A DNA stretch of 64,000 nucleotides from Pseudogulbenkiania ferrooxidans 2002 (GTDB lineage Bacteria > Pseudomonadota > Gammaproteobacteria > Burkholderiales > Chromobacteriaceae): positions 124,001-188,000 of the forward strand of contig NZ_ACIS01000001.1 of NCBI RefSeq assembly GCF_000174355.1. Direction: 5' to 3'. The number at the start of each line of letters is the position of its first letter. The stretch's first letter is position 1. The notes below the pieces were generated by a model. That model was not told the origin of the DNA. It made no database searches and saw nothing but the letters and a program-made list of their open reading frames with translations. Shown here piece by piece: positions 31,519-40,278 of the stretch. A program made the position numbers and the translations under genes.

Positions 31519-32175
31519 ATGAGCAAGCCGCAGCACGACGCCGGCGACACGGCGACGGTGCCGGGTCGCCCCCCTCGCTACACGCTGATCCGCGCTGCGG
31601 CGCTGCAGGCGCGGCCGTGGAAGAACGGCGGCGGGGTGACGCGCGAGATCGCCGTGTTCCCCGAGGGGGCCGGCATGGACGATTTCGTCTGGCGCGTGAG
31701 CCTGGCCGACGTCGCGGCGGCCGGGCCGTTCTCGCGCTTTCCCGGCGTCGACCGCACCCTGGTGCTGCTCTCCGGCGACGGCATGGTGTTGCAGCAGGAC
31801 GACGGCACGCGGCACGCGCTACGCCGCCCGCTCGAGCTGGCCGCCTTTGCCGGCGAGACGCCGATCGACGCCACCCTGCCCGGCGGCGCCACGCGCGACT
31901 TCAACCTGATGCTGCGCCGCGACGCCGCCCGGGGCCGCGTCGAGGTGTGGCAGGGGGCCGGCCGGCACGTGCTCGACGGCGACCTGGCGCTGCTGTTCTG
32001 CGCGCAGGGCCGGGTCGAGGTATCGCTCGGCGATGACGCGCCGATTGCGCTCGAAGCCGACGACACCCTGCGCCTCGTCACCACCGCCGCGCTCGCCTGC
32101 CGCGTGGAAGGCGACGGCGCGCTGCTCGCCGTCAGCATCCGCCTGCTGCCGCTTACCCCTTCAGACCGTTCTTGA
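31519..32175 (+). CDS. hutD: HutD family protein
   Basis: 218 residues of the HutD (Ves-like) bicupin family. In Pseudomonas HutD limits the activity of hut genes, possibly by binding a pathway intermediate; no enzyme activity is established. Typical parts: LRAAALQARPWKNGGGVTREIAVFP, FVWRVSLADVAAAGPFSRFPGVDRTLVLLSG. First gene after the operator-promoter region, followed by hutF after nine bases. Confidence 0.88.
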   Translation: MSKPQHDAGDTATVPGRPPRYTLIRAAALQARPWKNGGGVTREIAVFPEGAGMDDFVWRVSLADVAAAGPFSRFPGVDRTLVLLSGDGMVLQQDDGTRHALRRPLELAAFAGETPIDATLPGGATRDFNLMLRRDAARGRVEVWQGAGRHVLDGDLALLFCAQGRVEVSLGDDAPIALEADDTLRLVTTAALACRVEGDGALLAVSIRLLPLTPSDRS

Positions 32176-32184
32176 GGTTGGCCG

Positions 32185-33576
32185 ATGACACTTTCCACCC
32201 ACTCCCTGTTTGCCGAACGCGCGCTGCTGCCCGAGGGCTGGCGCCGTAACGTGCTGCTCTCCTGGGACGCGCACGGCCTGCTGACGGCCGTCGAGCCGGA
32301 CGCGGCCCTGCCCGCCGGGGTCGAGCGCGCCGCCGGGCCGGTGATCGCCGGCATGCCGAACCTGCACTCGCACGCCTTCCAGCGCGCCATGGCGGGCTTG
32401 ACCGAGTACCTCGGCCACCCGCAGGACAGCTTCTGGAGCTGGCGCAGCCTGATGTACCGTTTCGCCGCGCGGCTGAAGCCGGACACGCTGGAGGCGGTTG
32501 CGCGCCAGCTCTACGTCGAGATGGCCAAGGCCGGCTACACCTCGGTGTGCGAGTTCCACTACGTGCACCACGACGCCAACGGCAAGCCCTACGCCAATCC
32601 GGCCGAGCATGGCGAGCGCCTGATCGCCGCCGCCGCCGACGCCGGCATCGGCCTCACGCTGCTGCCGGTGCTGTACCAGCAAAGCGGCTTCGGCGCCAAG
32701 CCGCCGCTGCCGGAGCAGGCACGCTTCATCGCCAGCACCGACTGGATGCTCGATCTGCTGGCTCGCCTGCGCCGCGATCATCCGCAGCATGCCGGCTTGC
32801 GCTACGGCGTGGCGCCGCATTCGTTGCGCGCCGTCACGCCGGCCACACTGGAAGCCCTGCGCAGCGGTCTGCACGGCGCCGACCCGGGCGCGCCGATCCA
32901 CATCCACATCGCCGAGCAGACCAAGGAGGTCGACGACTGCGTCGCCGAGCTGGGCAAGCGCCCGGTGCGCTGGCTGCTCGACAACCAGCCGCTCGACGAG
33001 CGCTGGTGCCTGGTGCACGCCACCCACATGACGCCGGACGAGACCGCTGATCTCGCCGCCAGCGGCGCGGTGGCCGGCATCTGTCCGACCACCGAGGCCA
33101 ACCTCGGCGACGGCATTTTCGACGGCGTGGCCTACCTCGCCGCCGGCGGTAACTGGGGCATCGGCTCGGACAGCCACGTCAGCGTGTCGCTGGTCGAGGA
33201 ACTGCGCCTGTTGGAATACAGCCAGCGCCTGCGCGACCGGCGCCGCAATGCGCTCGCCAGCGCCGACGCCCCGCTGGTGGCGGACCGGCTGTATGCCCAG
33301 GCGGTGGCTGGCGGCGCGCTGGCGACGGGACGGCCGGTGGCCGGTCTGGCGCCGGGGCAGCGTGCCGACCTGCTGGTGCTCGACGCCGAGCACCCCAATC
33401 TGGCGCAGCGCGCGGAGTCGCAGCTGTTGGCCGGGCTGGTGTTCTGCCAGCACGGCGAAACGCCGATCCGCGACGTCTATGCCGGCGGGCGGCGCATCGT
33501 CACCGAGCGGCGCCACGTTTCCGAGGCGGCCGCGGCGCGGGGCTATCAGGAAGCCCTGGCCGAACTGCTGGGCTGA
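32185..33576 (+). CDS. hutF: HutF formimidoylglutamate deiminase
   Basis: 463 residues, an amidohydrolase that converts N-formimidoyl-L-glutamate to N-formyl-L-glutamate plus ammonia. Metal ligands are visible in MPNLHSHAFQRAMAG, HIHIAEQTKEVDDC, LVHATHMTP and IGSDSHVSVS. HutF with HutG makes the five-step Pseudomonas-type histidine route. Confidence 0.93.
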   Translation: MTLSTHSLFAERALLPEGWRRNVLLSWDAHGLLTAVEPDAALPAGVERAAGPVIAGMPNLHSHAFQRAMAGLTEYLGHPQDSFWSWRSLMYRFAARLKPDTLEAVARQLYVEMAKAGYTSVCEFHYVHHDANGKPYANPAEHGERLIAAAADAGIGLTLLPVLYQQSGFGAKPPLPEQARFIASTDWMLDLLARLRRDHPQHAGLRYGVAPHSLRAVTPATLEALRSGLHGADPGAPIHIHIAEQTKEVDDCVAELGKRPVRWLLDNQPLDERWCLVHATHMTPDETADLAASGAVAGICPTTEANLGDGIFDGVAYLAAGGNWGIGSDSHVSVSLVEELRLLEYSQRLRDRRRNALASADAPLVADRLYAQAVAGGALATGRPVAGLAPGQRADLLVLDAEHPNLAQRAESQLLAGLVFCQHGETPIRDVYAGGRRIVTERRHVSEAAAARGYQEALAELLG

Positions 33577-33606
33577 TCCTCAACCATTTGGGACGGAATT
33601 CGAATA

Positions 33607-34410
33607 ATGGATACCCCGATCTACACCCTGCAGCGCGGCAGCGCGCCGCTGCTGATCTCGATGCCGCACGTCGGCACCGAGCTGCCGGCCGAACTCGCCG
33701 GGCGCTTGGCGCCGGTGGCGGCCGAGCTGGACGACACCGACTGGCACCTGCCGCGGCTGTACGATTTCGCCGCCGCGCTGGGCGCCTCGATCCTGATCCC
33801 GCGCTACTCGCGCTACGTCGTCGACCTCAACCGCCCGCCGGACAACGCCAACCTCTACCCGGGCCAGGACACCACCGGGCTGTGCCCGGTCGACACCTTC
33901 GCCAAGGTGCCGCTGTACCGCGCAGGCGAAGAGCCGGACAGCGCCGAGATCGAGCGCCGCGTCGAGCGCTACTGGCGCCCCTACCACCGGGCGCTGCAGG
34001 ACGAGCTGGCACGGCTCAAGGCCGAGCACGGCGTGGCGCTGTTGTGGGAGGCGCACTCGATCCGCTCCGAGGTGCCGCGCTTCTTCGAGGGCCGCCTGCC
34101 CGACTTCAACCTGGGCAGCGCCGGCGGCGCCTCGTGCGGCGCGGGCCTGGGCGAGCGCCTGCTGGCGGTGGCGCAGGGTTTCCCGGCCTACAGCGCGGTG
34201 CTGAACGGCCGCTTCAAGGGCGGCTACATCACCCGTGCCTACGGCCAGCCGGACGACGGCGTGCACGCGATCCAGCTCGAGCTGTCGCTCGCCGCCTACA
34301 TGGAAGAGCAGGCGCCGTACGCCTACGACGAGGTACGGGCGGCACGGGTGCAGCCGGTGCTGCGCGCGCTGCTGGCGAGCCTGTTGCAGTGGGCGGATCA
34401 GCCGGCCTGA
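33607..34410 (+). CDS. hutG: HutG N-formylglutamate deformylase
   Basis: 267 residues, hydrolysing N-formyl-L-glutamate to glutamate and formate. The family pattern is clear: LLISMPHVGTELPAEL, DTDWHLPRLYDFA, YVVDLNRPPDNANLYPGQ, LLWEAHSIRSEVPRFFEG and NGRFKGGYITRAYG. Last hut gene in the window; hutH, hutU and hutI are absent. The final A of its TGA stop is the first base of a dispersed repeat element. Confidence 0.93.
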   Translation: MDTPIYTLQRGSAPLLISMPHVGTELPAELAGRLAPVAAELDDTDWHLPRLYDFAAALGASILIPRYSRYVVDLNRPPDNANLYPGQDTTGLCPVDTFAKVPLYRAGEEPDSAEIERRVERYWRPYHRALQDELARLKAEHGVALLWEAHSIRSEVPRFFEGRLPDFNLGSAGGASCGAGLGERLLAVAQGFPAYSAVLNGRFKGGYITRAYGQPDDGVHAIQLELSLAAYMEEQAPYAYDEVRAARVQPVLRALLASLLQWADQPA

Positions 34411-34600
34411 GCACCTGTGAATCAATCGGCTGCGCGTCCCTGATCGGGGCGCATGCGCTGCCCTGTGCGGGCGGATCTCCGGTGGAGATTCGCTCGGTCT
34501 TGATCCTCATGTACGCCATGTCCATTGCGTTGCTGCGCTGCTCTTTTCCCCGTCGAGGGCCGCGCGCGACGATTTGTTCCACCCGCGCTGACGCCTTGGC
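34410..34600 (+). repeat. Dispersed hairpin element, copy 1 (diverged)
   Basis: Starts on the A of the hutG stop with AGCACCTG, cognate to AGAACCTG in copies 2 and 4. It shares CTGATCGGGG with copy 4, and TGATCCTCATGTACGCCATG with the family core. The internal stem (34471-34493) has GCGGATCTCC pairing with GGAGATTCGC across GGT, longer than in other copies yet still paired. The right end is degraded, so its boundary is approximate. Confidence 0.65.
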
Positions 34601-34697
34601 CGCCGCTGCGGTCACGTTCTCGATGTCGTAACGGTTCTCCTTGGCACGCTTGTCAGGCAGACTAGCGTCTATCCGCCATCGCTACGCCGTTCGTCTG

Positions 34698-35489
34698 ATG
34701 AATCCCTCGCTGTCCGTCCGCCATTACCTGCCCGAAACGCAGGCCCACAGCCACGACCACGCCCAGCTGGTGTTCGGGCTGGACGGCGCGTTGCAGGTGG
34801 ACGTGGAAGGACGCGCCGGGCGCATCGCGGCGCAACAGCTGGCGGTGATCCCCTCTGCCTGCCGTCACGCCTTCGCCGGCGACGGCGCCAGCTCCTGCCT
34901 GGTGCTGGACGTGCCGTGCGATGCCGAGGCGCTGGCGCGGCTGCTGGGCAGCGGCGCCGACGCCGCGCGCCGCCTGCTCGACACCCCGGGAACGCGGGCG
35001 CTGACGCCGGCGCTGGGGGCGCTGGTGAGCGGGCTGGCGGCCTTGCCGTCGCTCGACGACCTGGTCATCGGGCGCCACGGCGCTGCCCTGCTGCTGGCCG
35101 GACTGGCCCAGCCCCAGCCCCAGCCCCAACCGACGCTGGCCTTGCCGGGCCTGCCGCTGGCCAGGCTCGACGCCTTCATCGACCGCCATTGCGCCCATCC
35201 GCTGCAGGTACGCGACCTGGCCGAGCAGGCGGGGCTGGCGCCGTCGCGCTTCCACGAACGCTTCCTCGCCGAGACCGGGCTGCGCCCGATGGAGTACGTG
35301 CGCCGGCGCCGCCTGCGGTTGGCGCGCCTGCTGCTTATCACCACCACGCTGCCGGTGGGCGAGGTGGCGGCGCGCACCGGCTACGCCTCGCAGAGCGCCT
35401 TCACCAGCGCGCTGGTGCGCGAGTACGGCGAGACCCCGAGCACGCTGCGCCGTGCGGCGCGGGCGGAGTCGCGCGCCAAGCCGGCGTAG
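34698..35489 (+). CDS. AraC-family transcriptional regulator
   Basis: 263 residues: an N-terminal cupin-like sensor (about 1-150, HDHAQLVFGLDGALQVDVEG) and a C-terminal double helix-turn-helix (about 155-255, FIDRHCAHPLQVRDLAEQAGLAPSRFHERFLAETGLRPMEYV). The two are joined by a Pro-Gln linker encoded by a short AGCCCC tandem repeat at 35108-35130. ATG 34698 starts the conserved part. It precedes an EamA-type exporter on the same strand and may control it. Confidence 0.87.
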   Translation: MNPSLSVRHYLPETQAHSHDHAQLVFGLDGALQVDVEGRAGRIAAQQLAVIPSACRHAFAGDGASSCLVLDVPCDAEALARLLGSGADAARRLLDTPGTRALTPALGALVSGLAALPSLDDLVIGRHGAALLLAGLAQPQPQPQPTLALPGLPLARLDAFIDRHCAHPLQVRDLAEQAGLAPSRFHERFLAETGLRPMEYVRRRRLRLARLLLITTTLPVGEVAARTGYASQSAFTSALVREYGETPSTLRRAARAESRAKPA

Positions 35490-35577
35490 CCCCGCGACAG
35501 ATTTTTTCTCTTTCCTTCACTACACTGCCGGACGTAATGGGGCCGAGCGCGTGCGCGCGCCGGGCCGCAACGGACCA

Positions 35578-36549
35578 ATGGGAGTGATGGTGATTCAAGG
35601 TGTGCTGTACGGCCTCGCGGCCGGCGCCCTGTGGGGCATGGTGTTTCTGGCGCCGCGCGCGCTGTCGGCGTTCTCGCCGCTGGAGCTGGCCTCGTGCCGC
35701 TACCTGAGCTACGGCGTGGTGTCGTGGCTGATGTTGTGGCCGGTGTGGCGCACCGTGCGCGGGAAACTGCAGCGCGAGGACTGGCTGGCGCTGCTGCGCC
35801 TCTCGCTGATCGGCAACATCATCTATTACGTGCTGTTGATCAGCGCGGTGCAACTGGTCGGCATCGCGCCGACCTCGCTCATCATCGGCGTGCTGCCGGT
35901 GCTGACCACCTTGATCGGCAGCCGCGAGCACGGCGCCTTGCGCCTCTCCGCGCTGGTCTGGCCGCTGGCGCTGATCATGGCGGGGGTGGCGGCGATCAAC
36001 CTCGACGTGTTCCTCTACGCGCCGGACCCGGCCCACGGCGGCGCCGGCTGGCTGGTCAAGCTCGGCGGTCTCGCCTGCGCCGTCGCCGCCCTGGTGTCGT
36101 GGACCTGGTACGCGGTGGCCAATGCGCGCTACCTGCGCCGCCACCCGCGCTTCAACAGCCACGAGTGGTCGTTGCTGACCGGGGTGTGCACCGGCGCGCT
36201 GGCGCTGCTGCTGGCGTTGCCGGCGGGCTGGCTGGCGTTGTCGGTGCCGGCGGCGCCCGGGCGCGACTGGGGGCTGTTCGCTGGCATCACGGTGGCGGTG
36301 GCGCTGGGGGCCTCGGTGCTCGGCACCGGCTTCTGGAACGCCGCCAGCCGCCGTCTGCCGCTCACCCTGAGCGGCCAGCTGATCGTGTTCGAGACGCTGT
36401 TCGCGCTGTTCTACGGCTTCCTCTACGAGTCGCGCTGGCCGCGTCCGTTCGAGGGCGTGGCGATGCTGCTGCTGTTGGGAGGGGTGCTGTGGTCGTCGTG
36501 GCTGCACCTGCAGCCGGCGGAGCCGCTGGCCGACGAGATGCCGGTGTGA
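35578..36549 (+). CDS. EamA/DMT superfamily transporter
   Basis: 323 residues with about ten membrane segments in two EamA repeats; first repeat opens QGVLYGLAAGALWGMVFLAPRALSAFSPLELASCRYL. Members export amino acids or drugs. Follows an AraC gene by 88 bases. ATG 35578 or ATG 35587 are both possible starts. Its TGA stop overlaps the first base of a dispersed repeat. Confidence 0.83.
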   Translation: MGVMVIQGVLYGLAAGALWGMVFLAPRALSAFSPLELASCRYLSYGVVSWLMLWPVWRTVRGKLQREDWLALLRLSLIGNIIYYVLLISAVQLVGIAPTSLIIGVLPVLTTLIGSREHGALRLSALVWPLALIMAGVAAINLDVFLYAPDPAHGGAGWLVKLGGLACAVAALVSWTWYAVANARYLRRHPRFNSHEWSLLTGVCTGALALLLALPAGWLALSVPAAPGRDWGLFAGITVAVALGASVLGTGFWNAASRRLPLTLSGQLIVFETLFALFYGFLYESRWPRPFEGVAMLLLLGGVLWSSWLHLQPAEPLADEMPV

Positions 36550-36722
36550 GAACCTGCTTTCAACGTGACAGCGCGGTTGTGATCTCGGGTTGGGTGGACT
36601 GCGTGCAAATCTTCGATTTGCTCAGCGATCTGGAATCCTCATGGACTCCGTGTCCATTCCGGTTCCTGCGCTCCAGCCGCCCCTCGCTGACGACCGCTCG
36701 TTACACGTTGAAAGCAGGTTCT
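36549..36722 (+). repeat. Dispersed hairpin element, copy 2 (best preserved ends)
   Basis: 174 bases flanked by inverted ends: AGAACCTGCTTTCAACGTG at 36549 and its reverse complement ending at 36722. The core at 36600-36672 contains the stem GCAAATC-TTC-GATTTGC (36605-36621) and CTCATGGACTCCGTGTCC. It starts on the A of the preceding TGA stop and lies between two genes. No open reading frame of its own. Confidence 0.8.
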
Positions 36723-36756
36723 GAACGGTCAATGCTATTCAGCAAATAGAGCTCCC

Positions 36757-37683
36757 TTAACCGAGGCGGTCGTAGCCCGGATGGCCGGGCGGCACCAGTT
36801 CGGCGGCGAGGAAGTCGATGAAGGCGCGCACCGCCGGCACCAGCCCGCGCCGGCTCGGGAACACCGCGTGCAGGATGCCGCCGGGGATGATGTAGTCCGG
36901 CAGCAGCCGTACCAGCCGGCCCGCCGCGAGGGCGGCATGGCACAGCTGCACCGGCAGTTGCGCCACGCCCAGCCCGGCTTCGGCGGCCTCGGTCAGCACC
37001 ATCAGGTCGTCGGTGATCAGGCGCGGCTGCTCGATCTGCACGCTGTAGTCGTGGCCGACCGCGTCGAGCAGGGCGAAATGGCCGCGCCCGTCCGGCCAGT
37101 TCATCGACAGCGCCGGCAGCCGCGCCACGTCGGCCGGGCTCGCCGGGGTGCCGTATTGCTGCAGCAGCGCCGGGCTCGCCACCAGCACCTGGCGCGCGAT
37201 GCCGAGGCGGCGCGCCACCAGGCTGGCGCTGTCCTCGATCACGCTGCGCACCCGGATCGCCACGTCGATGCCGTCCTCGATCAGGTCGACGCGGCGGTTG
37301 GTCGCCTCCAGGAGCAGCCGCACCTGCGGGTGCTGTTGCATGAAACGCGGTAGCAGCGGACCCAGCTCGGTCTTGGCCAGCAGCTCCGGACAGCTCACTC
37401 GGATCAGGCCGCGTGCCTCGGCGGTGACGCGCGAGACGCTCTCTTCGGCGGCGTCGGCTTCGGCCAACATGGCCTGGCAGTGGTCGTAGAAACTGGCGCC
37501 GACCTCGGTCAGCGCCAGCTTGCGCGTGGTGCGCTGCAGCAGGCGCACCCCGAGCTGTTCCTCCAGCCCGGCCACGCGCCGCGACAGGCGCGACTTGGGA
37601 ATCCCCAGCACGCGGGAGGCGGCGTTGAAGCCGCCGTGTTCGACTACCTTGGCGAAGAACAGCAGATCGTTGAGATCGCGCAT
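36757..37683 (-). CDS. LysR-type regulator divergent from azoR
   Basis: 308 residues: helix-turn-helix at about 1-60 (LLFFAKVVEHGGFNAASRVLGIPKSRLSRRVAGLEEQL) and a substrate-binding domain (about 90-300). LysR genes divergent from a NAD(P)H quinone or azo reductase are common and usually activate or repress the reductase in response to quinones or electrophiles. The 107-base gap between the two starts should hold the control sites. Confidence 0.88.
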   Translation of the reverse strand: MRDLNDLLFFAKVVEHGGFNAASRVLGIPKSRLSRRVAGLEEQLGVRLLQRTTRKLALTEVGASFYDHCQAMLAEADAAEESVSRVTAEARGLIRVSCPELLAKTELGPLLPRFMQQHPQVRLLLEATNRRVDLIEDGIDVAIRVRSVIEDSASLVARRLGIARQVLVASPALLQQYGTPASPADVARLPALSMNWPDGRGHFALLDAVGHDYSVQIEQPRLITDDLMVLTEAAEAGLGVAQLPVQLCHAALAAGRLVRLLPDYIIPGGILHAVFPSRRGLVPAVRAFIDFLAAELVPPGHPGYDRLG

Positions 37684-37790
37684 GGCGATTGTCCTATAGG
37701 TGGAACAATGCTTCTTATTTTAGCCGTCTAGTGGCGATTGGCGATAAAACCTACCATGCACCTGTACCCACTTTCTACAGGAGCACCACC

Positions 37791-38399
37791 ATGAAACTGC
37801 TTCACCTCGATTCCAGCATCCTCGCCGGCAACTCCGTTTCGCGTCAGCTGACCGCTGCCCTGGTCGACAACGTGCGTCGCCAGCACCCGGCCATCGAGGT
37901 CAGCTACCGCGACCTGGCTGGTACCTCGATCGCCCACCTGTCCGGCGAGATCATCGGCGCCAACTTCACCCCGGAAGCCGACTGGAACGCCACCCAGCGC
38001 ACCGAGAAGGCGCTGTCGGAAGAGCTGATCGCCGAGTTCCTGGCCGCCGACGTGATCGTGATCGGCGCACCGATGTACAACTTCTCGATCCCGTCGCAGC
38101 TCAAGGCCTGGATCGACCGCGTGGCCGTGGCCGGCCGCACCTTCAAGTACGGCGAGAATGGCCCGGTCGGTCTCGCCGGCGGCAAGAAGGTGCTGATCGC
38201 CTCCAGCCGCGGCGGTGTCTACTCCACCGAGCAGGGTCGCCTGATGGACTTCCAGGAAGACTACCTGAAGACCGTGCTGGGCTTCCTCGGCATCACCGAC
38301 ATCGAGTTCGTGCGTGCCGAAGCGGTCAACATGGGCGAAGACAAGCGCGCCACCGCGATCCACGCGGCCAAGTCGGCGATTGCGGCCATCGCCGTGTAA
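37791..38399 (+). CDS. azoR: AzoR FMN-dependent NADH azoreductase / quinone reductase
   Basis: 202 residues of the flavodoxin-like AzoR family, which reduces azo dyes and quinones by two-electron transfer from NADH. Visible: MKLLHLDSSILAGNSVSRQL, APMYNFSIPSQLKAWIDRV, and ASSRGGVYS, all FMN-contact or family patterns. ATG 37791 follows AGGAG. Protection against quinone stress is the usual physiological role. Confidence 0.92.
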   Translation: MKLLHLDSSILAGNSVSRQLTAALVDNVRRQHPAIEVSYRDLAGTSIAHLSGEIIGANFTPEADWNATQRTEKALSEELIAEFLAADVIVIGAPMYNFSIPSQLKAWIDRVAVAGRTFKYGENGPVGLAGGKKVLIASSRGGVYSTEQGRLMDFQEDYLKTVLGFLGITDIEFVRAEAVNMGEDKRATAIHAAKSAIAAIAV

Positions 38400-38401
38400 C
38401 C

Positions 38402-38580
38402 CATCCCATTAGGCGGCTGTGCCTGTGCATCTTGAGCGCCGGCAGTACTGCGTGCCAATCTTCGATTGGCTCAGCGATCAGGAATCCTCATGTACTCCAT
38501 GACCATTCCGGTTCCTGCGCGCTGGCGGCGCCCAACCTGCTTTGGCTCGCTCGCCTACTGGGACAGGTTCTCTTGTTTGC
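38402..38580 (+). repeat. Dispersed hairpin element, copy 3, with a second shared repeat at its left end
   Basis: The core is nearly identical to copy 2: stem GCCAATC-TTC-GATTGGC at 38454-38470, then CTCAGCGATC and CCATTCCGGTTCCTGCGC. The third base pair of the stem is C-G here and A-T in copies 2 and 4, a compensatory change. The left flank (38402-38434, ATCCCATTAGGCGGCTG) recurs at 43642. The right end has GACAGGTTCT, as in the family ends. Confidence 0.7.
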
Positions 38581-38599
38581 TATTGTTGGCAAGATCACC

Positions 38600-38622
38600 A
38601 AAGGGGCTTCGGCCCCTTTTTT
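38600..38622 (+). terminator. Rho-independent terminator
   Basis: AAAGGGGC / GCCCCTTT with loop TTCG followed by T residues; ends azoR transcription after the repeat. Confidence 0.9.
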
Positions 38623-38679
38623 CATGCTGTCTTCCCGCCCCTGTCCGCGCTAGCATTCAGGGGGAGAGGAGGGCGTGGC

Positions 38680-39042
38680 ATGGACATCCTGGCGCTGATC
38701 GGGGAACAAAGGTTGGCCGAAGCGGCGGAGAAGGGCGAGCTGAGCCACCTGGCGGGCGAGGGCCAGCCGCTGCCGGAGGACGACATCAGCCCGCTGGTGC
38801 CGCCCGAGCAACGCATGGCTTGGCGCATCCTGAAGAACGCCGGCTACCTGCCGCCGGAGTTGGCGGCGCGGCGCGAGGCGGTGGAACTGGCGCTGACGCT
38901 GGACGGCGCCGAGGGCGAGGTGCTCGCGCGCGGACTGAAGCGCCTGGCGCTGCTCAACCAGCGCCTGAGCGACGCCGGGCTGCCGACCGTGGCGGCGGAC
39001 GGCGCCTACGGCGCCAAGCTCTTGCGCCGGCTAGAGCGCTGA
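38680..39042 (+). CDS. DUF1992 (DnaJ-like subfamily C) small protein
   Basis: 120 residues. The domain is recognised by an N-terminal [20 protein letters not shown] and [22 protein letters not shown]. The family is widespread in bacteria and resembles a domain of human DNAJC28; function unknown. ATG 38680 follows GGAGAGGAGGG. Codons 11-14 contain a copy of AGGTTGGCCGAA read as Arg-Leu-Ala-Glu. Confidence 0.83.
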   Translation: MDILALIGEQRLAEAAEKGELSHLAGEGQPLPEDDISPLVPPEQRMAWRILKNAGYLPPELAARREAVELALTLDGAEGEVLARGLKRLALLNQRLSDAGLPTVAADGAYGAKLLRRLER

Positions 39043-39127
39043 CGCGACGAACGGCGCTGCCGCAGCGGCCCGCTGTTTGTTACGATGGAGGTTTGCTAGC
39101 CATCCATCCCGTCATCCCGGACCCGCC

Positions 39128-40186
39128 ATGAGTCAATACTGGAGTGCCACCGTTTCCCGCCTGACGCCGTACACCCCCGGCGAACAGCCGCAGCACCAGC
39201 GCCTGATCAAGCTCAACACCAACGAAAACCCCTACCCGCCGTCGCCGCGCGCCATCGCGGCGATGGGGCGCGAGCTGGGCGCGTCGCTGCGCCTCTATCC
39301 CAACCCGGACGCCACGCCGCTCAAGGCCGCGATCGCGCGCCGCCACGGCCTGACCCCGGCCCACGTGTTCGTCGGCAACGGTTCGGACGAGGTGCTGGCG
39401 CACGCCTTCTGCGCGCTGCTCAAGCACGAACTGCCGATCCTGTTCCCGGACATCAGCTACAGCTTCTACCCGACCTACTGCAAGCTCTACGACGTCGAGT
39501 ACCGTACCGTGCCGCTGGCCGAGGACTTCAGTCTGCGGATCGACGACTATCGGGTGCCGTGCGGCGGCATCATCTTCCCCAACCCCAACGCCCCGACCGG
39601 CCGCCTGCTGGCGCTGGACGCGATCGAAACGCTGCTGGCCGCTCAGCCGCAGCGCGTGGTGGTGGTGGACGAGGCCTACATCGACTTCGGCGGCGACAGC
39701 GCCATCTCGCTGGTGGAGCGCCATCCCAACCTGCTGGTGGTGCAGACCTTGTCCAAGTCGCGCTCGCTGGCCGGGCTGCGCGTCGGCTTCGCGGTCGGCC
39801 ACCCGGCGCTGATCGACGCGCTGGAGCGGGTCAAGAACAGCTTCAACTCCTACCCGCTCGACCGCATGGCGATCGTCGGCGCCACCGCCGCGATCGAGGA
39901 CGAGGAACATTTCGACAGCACGCGCCGCGCCGTGATGGCGAGCCGCGCGGCGCTGACCGCCGGGCTGGCAGCGCTCGGCTTCGAGGTGCTGCCGTCGGCC
40001 GCCAACTTCGTGTTCGCGCGCCACCCCGGCCACGACGCCGCCACCCTGGCCGCCGCGCTGCGCAGCGAGGGCATCATCGTGCGCCACTTCAACGCGCCGC
40101 GCATCGCGCAGTTCCTGCGCATCACCGTCGGCACCGACGCCGAGTGCCAGGCGCTGCTGGAATCGCTGCGCGCCAAGCTGGGCTGA
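39128..40186 (+). CDS. hisC: HisC histidinol-phosphate aminotransferase
   Basis: 352 residues, a fold-type I PLP aminotransferase that converts imidazole-acetol phosphate and glutamate to histidinol phosphate. Signatures: [48 protein letters not shown] and [18 protein letters not shown], with the PLP-binding lysine in SKSRSLAG. It stands outside a his operon, so another hisC copy may exist elsewhere. ATG 39128 gives the standard start. Confidence 0.9.
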   Translation: MSQYWSATVSRLTPYTPGEQPQHQRLIKLNTNENPYPPSPRAIAAMGRELGASLRLYPNPDATPLKAAIARRHGLTPAHVFVGNGSDEVLAHAFCALLKHELPILFPDISYSFYPTYCKLYDVEYRTVPLAEDFSLRIDDYRVPCGGIIFPNPNAPTGRLLALDAIETLLAAQPQRVVVVDEAYIDFGGDSAISLVERHPNLLVVQTLSKSRSLAGLRVGFAVGHPALIDALERVKNSFNSYPLDRMAIVGATAAIEDEEHFDSTRRAVMASRAALTAGLAALGFEVLPSAANFVFARHPGHDAATLAAALRSEGIIVRHFNAPRIAQFLRITVGTDAECQALLESLRAKLG

Positions 40187-40218
40187 GCCGTCGTCCTTCG
40201 CTGCCGCCGGACAGCAGC

Positions 40219-40250
40219 ATGGCCGCCGTCGCGTGAGCGAGGGCGGCCAT
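40219..40250. terminator. Hairpin between convergent hisC and EamA gene
   Basis: ATGGCCGCC pairs with GGCGGCCAT across a 13-14 base loop between two convergent genes. The T run after it is short, so efficiency is uncertain. Confidence 0.5.
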
Positions 40251-40278
40251 GTCGTTTCTGGAGGTTGCTCAGACCGGA

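Noticed and set aside
32175-32186. AGGTTGGCCGAT between hutD and hutF as another repeat copy
   Set aside because: Last base differs from the word and it overlaps the hutF ribosome site, so I did not count it.
34641-34697. TTG start for the AraC gene at 34641
   Set aside because: No ribosome site, non-conserved residues; ATG 34698 starts the conserved region.
35108-35130. AGCCCC tandem repeat as a phase-variable tract
   Set aside because: Only about four units of six bases in frame; length change would just alter a Pro-Gln linker without shifting the frame.
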